From: Taenia hydatigena
Lineage: Eukaryota; Platyhelminthes; Cestoda; Cyclophyllidea; Taeniidae
NCBI GenBank assembly: GCA_036345935.2
Contig: JADWOT020000007.1
Span: forward strand, 6,337,825 to 6,401,824
DNA: 64,000 bases
Direction: 5' to 3'
Part shown: positions 58,135 to 64,000 of the stretch, one piece after another
Layout of the letters: each line of letters starts with the position of its first letter
Numbering within the stretch: the stretch's first letter is position 1
Notes under the pieces: generated by a model
Seen by the model: only the letters and a program-made list of their open reading frames with translations
The model's database searches: none
What the model was told of the DNA's origin: nothing
Translations under genes and position numbers: made by a program

Positions 58135-58327
58135 GCATCGCTTTTCTCTCCACGATGACCGTACAACGTGTCTGCCACGTTGGAGCCAGTGTGAGTGGTT
58201 AAATTGACCTCCTTCCAATCATGTACTGGTAATGTGATCCTGCACGAAGTTATCCAAGCATGGTGATGAACCTGTTGCCACTGAACATATTCGATTTGGG
58301 TTGAAGGGCTACTCGTTTGCTTACTAA
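58135..58327 (-). CDS. Candidate exon, duplicated extracellular-type domain
   Basis: Minus strand, flanked by cag (ttggtagcag, borders 58327) and a good donor (gtgagt, below 58135). The 193-bp frame is open: SKQTSSPSTQIEYVQWQQVH, HHAWITSCRITLPVHDWKEV, NLTTHTGSNVADTLYGHRGE, KSDA. I-E-Y-V-Q-W-Q-Q-V followed by a C-R-I-T-L strand looks like the first strands of an Ig or FnIII fold, with an N-glycosylation site (N-L-T). A broken paralog lies 2.5 kb away in the same orientation. It may be part of the same class of secreted surface proteins as the FnIII exons at 50 kb; I cannot name a family. Confidence 0.4.
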
Positions 58328-58329
58328 CT

Positions 58330-59855
58330 GCTACCAACTTGCTCTCAATGCAGTGGTGAGCATTGCTGTATTAAATCATAAGGCTGATTCAATCAACTTG
58401 AAGCAACGGATCAAAGAGTCTTCTTCATTGCTAATTTTATTTTTACTTAATAGTTGCAGGATGGAGGTTCTGACTCAGGTCAGCTCGTCGAATGCGTCTC
58501 CCTGTTCTTGCATATTGTTCTCGTTGGAGTGCTCGTGTATTGTGCTGCCATGTGCTGAATCGGCATTCGACCTAAGCATTTGGACTCCTAAAAGGGGTGG
58601 CATTATGCACAGTCCAGCTGGATCTCACTTCTTTTGCTGACTAAGTATAAATTTTATGTTACAGTCAAGAGCAAAATCAGGTCGAACCACCCTGTTTGGC
58701 ATCGCAATTGCAGATTCTTCTTTTCTAACAGACTCGGTTGGGGATAATTGGAATCTTTAAACTAGGTCTACGACATTTGCAGGTTAATGACAATCCGCTT
58801 AGAATGGCTGGCTGTTTATCTTTAAAGGAAGGTAATGGCATGCATTTGATTTATTTGTGGTTATTGTCGTCTTGAGGAGAGCTGTTACTTTTCTGTTGTT
58901 GGTGGAAACTATGTGGGACACTAGCACTTCCACCAAATGACGGAAGAATCACAGGCAATTATAACGCATCAAGTGAGCGCTCAGGCCTTGCAAAGCATGA
59001 TTTCCTAGCATCAAAATGGCCTACAATCAGTCCCACAAAAACAGCATTTGCATTTTGCGAAAAGATCGCAGGAGCTAGTATAGAAGAAGCTCAAGAAAAC
59101 CAAAACAGATCGACAAAATATAAGGGAAGCTTGTCCATGTCAGCATTTTAAGCAATTAAAGCACGTAATGCTTAGTTCTTTTAATTATGCATAATGACCA
59201 TGCCGCTACACTTTATTTTGACGAAACTGGCAAAATCTGGCAAGTGTTGATAGACGAAATCGCTTTGCTAAGCGATTCTTAGTTGCTGGATAGTAACCTT
59301 ACGATGGAGAGCGATCTAACGGGAGGTTTGAATGCAACATCCTAAACAATGTGGCACGAAACTTCTCCTTGCTCCCTTTTTTGGTTTGCACATGCGTGAT
59401 TACCATGTATTTTATATATTTAGAAACACAGTAGCATGATGTTAGTCGTGTCTGTACCGTTACAAACATTCTGTACGCAAACAGTCAGGGAGGGGTAGTG
59501 AGTTTTAAGATCCATTTGCACTGTGCAACCTTATCAGTCCTTCGTCAGTCGGTCTTGTCAGAGCAGTCGATAATTTCATGCGTGTAAGCTTTCGTGAGCG
59601 GAGACGCCAGCAACCACTATTTTTTGCCACTGTAAGTGTTCTGTTCGGCTGAAGCACAAGTCCCATGATGCATAACAAATATAGGAGACCGGAGGTAACC
59701 GAGACTGCAAAAGAACAAAGCTAGGCGAGCAATGAATATATCAAAATGTAGGGTAAGCATCGGACTGGAATAGAATTGCGCTTTTAGTTAAAATAGAAGG
59801 CTGGGCATGGAGAACTCAGTTGGTGACGAGGCTCTGGTATCGACATCAATCGGAC
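58330..59855. other. No supportable gene
   Basis: A 107-codon plus-strand frame (58317-58640) overlaps the end of the exon on the other strand and is unrecognised. The rest is featureless to me. Confidence 0.35.
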
Positions 59856-60424
59856 GACGGACCAAAATAAGCCAAACTCTGAACCATTTAAATGCATCAT
59901 AAATGGTGCAGCTCGGTATTTTAAATGCTGACATTGTTTGAATTTTATGTTTACAGATGGATACGAGTAGGTCTTGAATGACGTCGAAGTTTCCTGTGGG
60001 TTCTTTGGAGATGCCTAACGACTCCCCATCGAAAGCAATGAGACCCAGTTAGCGCAAATACACCTCTCTTCCCTCATTTTTCTTAGGCCCACCTTACGCT
60101 TTGACCTCCCCTACAGACCGTTCTGATCACCACTTTTTGGATGAAGATGTCCGCATGATCAGCTTCTATACTACTTCAGCGTCCTCTACAATAGTGCTAA
60201 CGATGGGCCAGGGGCGGTAGTGATTGTAGTCTCTAAGTGCATAAGCAGAGTAGTCACCCAACGAATGCGTACAGTAGAGCCAATAATTGCGTGTCTGGGA
60301 ACAGACGTTCATGCGGCAAATATTTTGTGTGCCTGATGCCCTTTACCCGGAGGACTAATTGCAGGCAAACGCAATCTCCTGCCTTGATGAACTAAATTGT
60401 AAACTAAGTTATGACGTTACTGTC
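59856..60424 (-). repeat. Inverted repeat, right arm
   Basis: Reverse complement of 47752-48324; the inner 445 bp (59856-60300) are almost identical and the outer about 125 bp diverged. The 11.5 kb between the arms holds precursor gene B, the FnIII exons and the duplicated exon pair; gene A lies just outside the left arm. Confidence 0.95.
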
Positions 60425-60429
60425 AAAAC

Positions 60430-61440
60430 TAGATCTCTATAGCTTTCCAGTGCAGAACATTCGGTGGGATGTAATGGCGTGTGTTTTAGTTTAATGAGCC
60501 TTTGGTTAACACTCTAAGGTGTTGGCGATGTGTTTATTGGACTGATGGCAGTTACCTGAAGCCAGCCTGCATTGTGGCGACAGTGGAGCGGTGATTGAGA
60601 GGCACACCTTCGCACTCGAATGCAAGATCACTTGTTCCTCTGCAGCTTTCTTTTAAGCAGCAATATTGCAATAAAGGATGAGTCTAGTAATCACTCAGCT
60701 CTTCTGTGCTACAAACTTTACAGTGGCTCTACATAGGAGAGTGGGTGAGCGTCTAACTTCTGCCCATTTTACCCATTGATACATCTTTGCTTGGGAAGAA
60801 ATGTTAATTTAAAGTACGCGTGACGGAGCTTTAAACACTTTTATGCGCATTTATGTGCAGCGCAAGTGAGAGAAGGAATGATCAAATGCTCGGGTGACTA
60901 GAGTGGCGTGCAAATCAGAGGTCACGATCAAGGCGAACTGACAAACTCCCAGTCATCAGGTAAAGGAGTCATTCTACCTTCTAACGTTCATCTAAACCCG
61001 TGGGACCCAAACCACTTAGTAGTCACACAAAGGCCTCGCTCAAAGCGAGGGGGCTGAGATATCCCGAGCATGTCCTCTTAATGCTACTATCGCAGCCGAC
61101 CCTCCAACTGTCCGTCAAGTTGCCCATCCAGCTTCCACATTCGACACAAACACATATGCACTCGTCAACTTGCTTTACCTTCCAGTCTCTCGCCTAGATT
61201 AGTGCAATCAATTTGCAAAGCAAACAACGAGGCCGTGGTTGGGGGAAGCGGTGCACTCCATTGGGGTATGCTGGGCATCTAGGTGTCCAGCAGGATCCCA
61301 CAGAGTGGTAGTGTTTTCGTGGGGAAGAAGATTGCATCTTCCAATATTTATGTCAAGTTTCAATTAGTTTGTCTCAATTAAAATCTATAATTGTCGAGTA
61401 CGCCGCCAACTTTACATGTTATGCCCTGAGTTCTCCACTC
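60430..61440. other. No supportable gene
   Basis: A short plus-strand frame (61000-61197) is serine- and leucine-rich without homology. Nothing else noted. Confidence 0.4.
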
Positions 61441-61448
61441 AGGTTTGC

Positions 61449-61472
61449 ACGTCACACATGCGTGACATGTGG
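61449..61472 (+). promoter_or_regulatory. CRE-like palindromic motif, copy 1
   Basis: acgtcacacatgcgtgacat then gtgg: an imperfect inverted repeat around acatgcgt with TGACGT-type half sites on both strands. The same 24-bp string recurs at 63804-63827 with two changes. Regulatory function is only a guess. Confidence 0.35.
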
Positions 61473-61516
61473 AACTTACCAGTTTGTGATAGCTGGCGAT
61501 GATGCCAAAATGCTTA

Positions 61517-61706
61517 TCAGCATTCTGTAGAGCTGTCTCTTTGACTATTTGGTGATGTGTGGTGGAAAGCATTATGACAGTAGTCATGACCCCATGCTGA
61601 TGATTGGCATATCACACTGTGTTCATTCCATGCAACCACAATCCTCATGTCAATTCCACCATCTTCGGTGCACACTGAGCATTTACTTGTTCTGCAGTCA
61701 ATACTT
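61517..61706 (-). CDS. Candidate cysteine-rich exon, unknown
   Basis: Minus strand; a possible acceptor (ggcatgcttag) borders 61706. The frame reads SIDCRTSKCSVCTEDGGIDM, RIVVAWNEHSVICQSSAWGH, DYCHNAFHHTSPNSQRDSST, EC, stop. Six cysteines in about 60 residues suggest an extracellular disulfide-bonded domain. Another frame continues beyond the stop (HFGIIASYHKL) and meets a strong donor (gtaagt, near 61480), so a frameshifted exon is possible. No family recognised. Confidence 0.3.
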
Positions 61707-61976
61707 CTAAGCATGCCACAGCCAAATGTAATGCCAATGACAGTGGACCCAATGCGTCCTCTTCAACGTCAACGTCAAGCTGGAATGCTGAAGTTTACTC
61801 GGAAAGGTTTTATCACACCTCAGTGTAAGTGTTGAGATACGCAGCGTTAACAAGTAGACAACTTTTACTAGCCGAAGGCATAACCTCCTTAGGCCTAGTT
61901 GCACACGTCTGCCTCTAATTTCGCACCACTTTAACAGGGACTTCTGCGACTTTGTTGCATTACTGAGGTACTCTGA

Positions 61977-62291
61977 CTAGGCGTGCTTAGACTTACCACA
62001 TTGGGGTCGAAGAAGTTTAGTATTCATCCAAAATGATGACAGCGGTCCCCTTATCTTGCGTACCAACACCGCCCACAAGCATCTCATACCTTTGCGACCG
62101 TATCTGTTTGTGTAACGAAGAGTAGCTGAAGAGACCACTGACAAGAAGGGCAAATGTTGTGGTATGTTAGAGGTCTGAAATGCCTCGGTTTTCTCAAAGT
62201 GGCTAATTGTTTTTAAAGGTAGTCCATAATGCTCGGCTGCTAATAAGGAAACTTGACTTTTGTTTTTAAAAGGCTTTTTAAGGTTTGGCAT
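61977..62291 (-). CDS. ATG-initiated open frame or first coding exon, unknown
   Basis: Minus strand, ATG at 62291. It reads MPNLKKPFKNKSQVSLLAAE, HYGLPLKTISHFEKTEAFQT, SNIPQHLPFLSVVSSATLRY, TNRYGRK, then a donor-like AAAG|gtatgag after 62090. Read through, the frame stays open to 61977 (104 codons). The basic N-terminus and lack of a signal peptide suggest an intracellular protein. No homology recognised; a promoter is not evident. Confidence 0.35.
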   Translation of the reverse strand: MPNLKKPFKNKSQVSLLAAEHYGLPLKTISHFEKTEAFQTSNIPQHLPFLSVVSSATLRYTNRYGRKGMRCLWAVLVRKIRGPLSSFWMNTKLLRPQCGKSKHA

Positions 62292-62708
62292 GATTTACAC
62301 AACTTCTTTACCAAAAGAGTACAGCAGTAGAAATGACTGAAAGGTGTTGCAAATGCATGCATTTTTACATTAAACGTTCCCAATGCAGCAGGATACGGCT
62401 AATAAGGGAGGAGAAGTTCAAGAGTGGAGAGAAAGTGAAACAATTCTAGCGTCTTCATAACAAATCATTCTTGATTTAGGTGGAGTCAGAAATGCGTAGC
62501 CGATGTTAGAACCATCACTCTTGAATATGGAACTGCATCCGACTCACCATCCTTCACTCTCCAGTTTACTACACTTCCATCTACGTGCGACAGAAATGTT
62601 GAAGCACTACTTCGGTCGGTCTTCTTCTGCCAAGCACCAACGCACTTACTTGCATTGGCATTCACAAACGGTCTGATGCTTTACAGCCACACGCAATGTA
62701 AACCAAGG

Positions 62709-62727
62709 ATTATTATTATTATTATTG
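62709..62727 (+). repeat. (ATT)n microsatellite
   Basis: About six uninterrupted ATT units followed by gcag. Confidence 0.9.
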
Positions 62728-63803
62728 CAGCAACTCATGCTGAAGGGCGAAATTGAGAAGAATAGACATCAGGAAATCAAAATCTTGCATTATGCCTTCC
62801 ACAAAGCACATAACCCTCCATCACGCCGATGATGTGGGGGATATTGTCGTCTTCAACTTCACCCAACTAGTCAGTCCGGTTCATCATGAAGGAACATGGC
62901 TAACACGGAAACAAGTCTTTCATTCATGCGTCATTCCTCAACCGCGGCTAGCATCGTACTTGCTTTTAATCAGTGCTCTTTATTAATCCATATTTAAATG
63001 TTAAACCATACAACACTTATTAGTTTAATTTACCTCCTCCCACTACTCAATTCTTGTCAATGGGAAGCATTGTAAGTCTTTGGGATTCGTGGCAGCAGAT
63101 GGCGAGCAAGGGAGCGATGATTGCAACTGCAAGTGCAGTTGCGATTTCACCCTCAGTTTGAGCAAACGAAGAATACATTTGCCGGACATGGGTTGGGTGA
63201 GTGACTGGTGGAGTGATGTACCTCTTGTGTACCACCACCTGACCAAGTTTGGAAGGAGGCTTGCATGAGAAGGCAGTTCGCTCGATGGCTCGAAGAAACA
63301 TAAACATTTTCGTTGCGAATTGGTTAACACTGTTAATGATGCATGCATGCCGCTCTACAGACCCACTTCTAATTGTACCAGTATCAGCAATCCAACGTCG
63401 TGTTGACTGACATTGGACTGTTGAGTGAAAAATGAAGCTGAATTGCAAGCTGAAGTGCACTTGCGAAATCGCGACCAACTCCCTGTTCGGCAGTTGGTAA
63501 TTCCTGCAGATGTTAAATGTAGCCGTCCGCTAATGCATCTGTTACCTTTATTCTGCCAGTAGACCCCTTAGCATTCCGAAACGTACTTCTCTCCTTCTTT
63601 TCTACACTTCCCATACTAAGTCACTGCAGCATCGGTTACCACAACAGCGTGGGGTCATTGACGGTCTTTTGCATGCATTCACCATACTTGGTCAACGATA
63701 TTTAAAATAACACAAATAAGAATTGATATGTATAAATATACATTGACATATACATATATATTCTGTATTCTTTATTCCATATTCTTTATGTTCAATATCC
63801 CTT

Positions 63804-63827
63804 ACGTCACACATGTGTGACATGAGG
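63804..63827 (+). promoter_or_regulatory. CRE-like palindromic motif, copy 2
   Basis: Contains a perfect 16-bp palindrome gtcacacatgtgtgac (63806-63821) inside the 24-bp string shared with 61449-61472. It lies just after an AT-rich stretch with TATA-like elements, so a promoter setting is conceivable. Confidence 0.35.
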
Positions 63828-64000
63828 GTTCATGTGGCGTTATCAGGCTATAACACGCGATTCTGGTAGATTATATGCCAACGGTACATTGCAGTAAAGA
63901 ACACAGTTATGAAAAATCGGACATGAAAAGTGGGGAATCCAGCCTTATTCTTCACGAAGAAGGCCATCAGTTATTGTTACCCTACCGGAGTGGTCCCCTT

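Larger units (their letters stand above)
62300..64000. other. No firmly supported gene
   Basis: A minus-strand frame at 63047-63478 is open for 143 codons but begins on TTG; it contains a hydrophobic start and a late hydrophobic stretch (ATALAVAIIAPLLAI). A possible acceptor (gccgaacag) precedes it. Unrecognised. An AT-rich patch with TATA-like runs lies at 63715-63795. Confidence 0.35.

Noticed and set aside
63047..63478. Candidate secreted or membrane-anchored protein on the minus strand
   Set aside because: It opens on TTG with no ATG near its head; the hydrophobic segments alone do not support a gene.
1..64000. CRISPR arrays, bacterial operons, phage or plasmid modules
   Set aside because: No regularly spaced repeats, no ribosome-binding-site-led gene strings and no viral or bacterial proteins were seen; splice sites and tRNA-derived repeats indicate a eukaryotic genome.

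Overview
The window reads as eukaryotic, low-gene-density, AT-rich nuclear DNA, most likely from a flatworm and probably a tapeworm. No long ORFs, operons or bacterial start signals are seen. There are short open stretches flanked by GT/AG splice sites, tRNA-derived repeats, a 5S rRNA copy, microsatellites and a 100-N scaffold gap. The cestode assignment rests mainly on a fibronectin type III exon at 50.7-50.9 kb, whose layout recalls the tapeworm oncosphere antigen family (EG95/45W). That is a judgement from memory; the species cannot be fixed.

Layout. 1-15 kb: no recognisable gene, with a group of tRNA-derived repeats at 8.4-9.4 kb. 15-17.1 kb: an exon-like segment, a full-length 5S rRNA copy between a polypurine and a polypyrimidine tract, and a possible beta-1,3-galactosyltransferase exon. 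17-25 kb: nothing supportable. 25-29 kb (minus): a decayed ankyrin segment and a clean 161-bp exon of unknown identity. 31.9-34.7 kb (plus): assembly gap, tRNA-Arg-like repeat, two tandem broken copies of one unknown coding segment, and a third broken unknown gene. 35.3-36.5 kb (minus): discoidin-like and PAN/apple-like exons, perhaps one extracellular protein. 38.2 kb (plus): an exon resembling DUR3-type urea/solute symporters. 42.3-42.6 kb (minus): a MASK/ANKHD1-like ankyrin exon with lesions.

45.5-58.3 kb is the most interesting part. On the minus strand sit two paralogous small-secreted-protein genes (46.6-47.0 and 48.9-49.2 kb). Each has a signal-like leader, an acidic middle and a short, strongly basic two-cysteine tail, and each has a TATA box 66 nt from its ATG. 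That is the precursor architecture of host-defence peptides and I do not recognise the family. One copy has a stop codon in its leader. Beside them lie FnIII exons (one intact, others decayed) and another paralogous exon pair at 55.6/58.2 kb. A near-identical inverted repeat (47.8-48.3 and 59.9-60.4 kb) encloses most of this cluster, and direct and tandem repeats lie just beyond the first peptide gene.

Several exons have good splice sites but a single frame lesion. Either this is a graveyard of recent duplicates or the assembly carries uncorrected indels; the sequence alone cannot decide. All homology calls come from reading translations without database searches.
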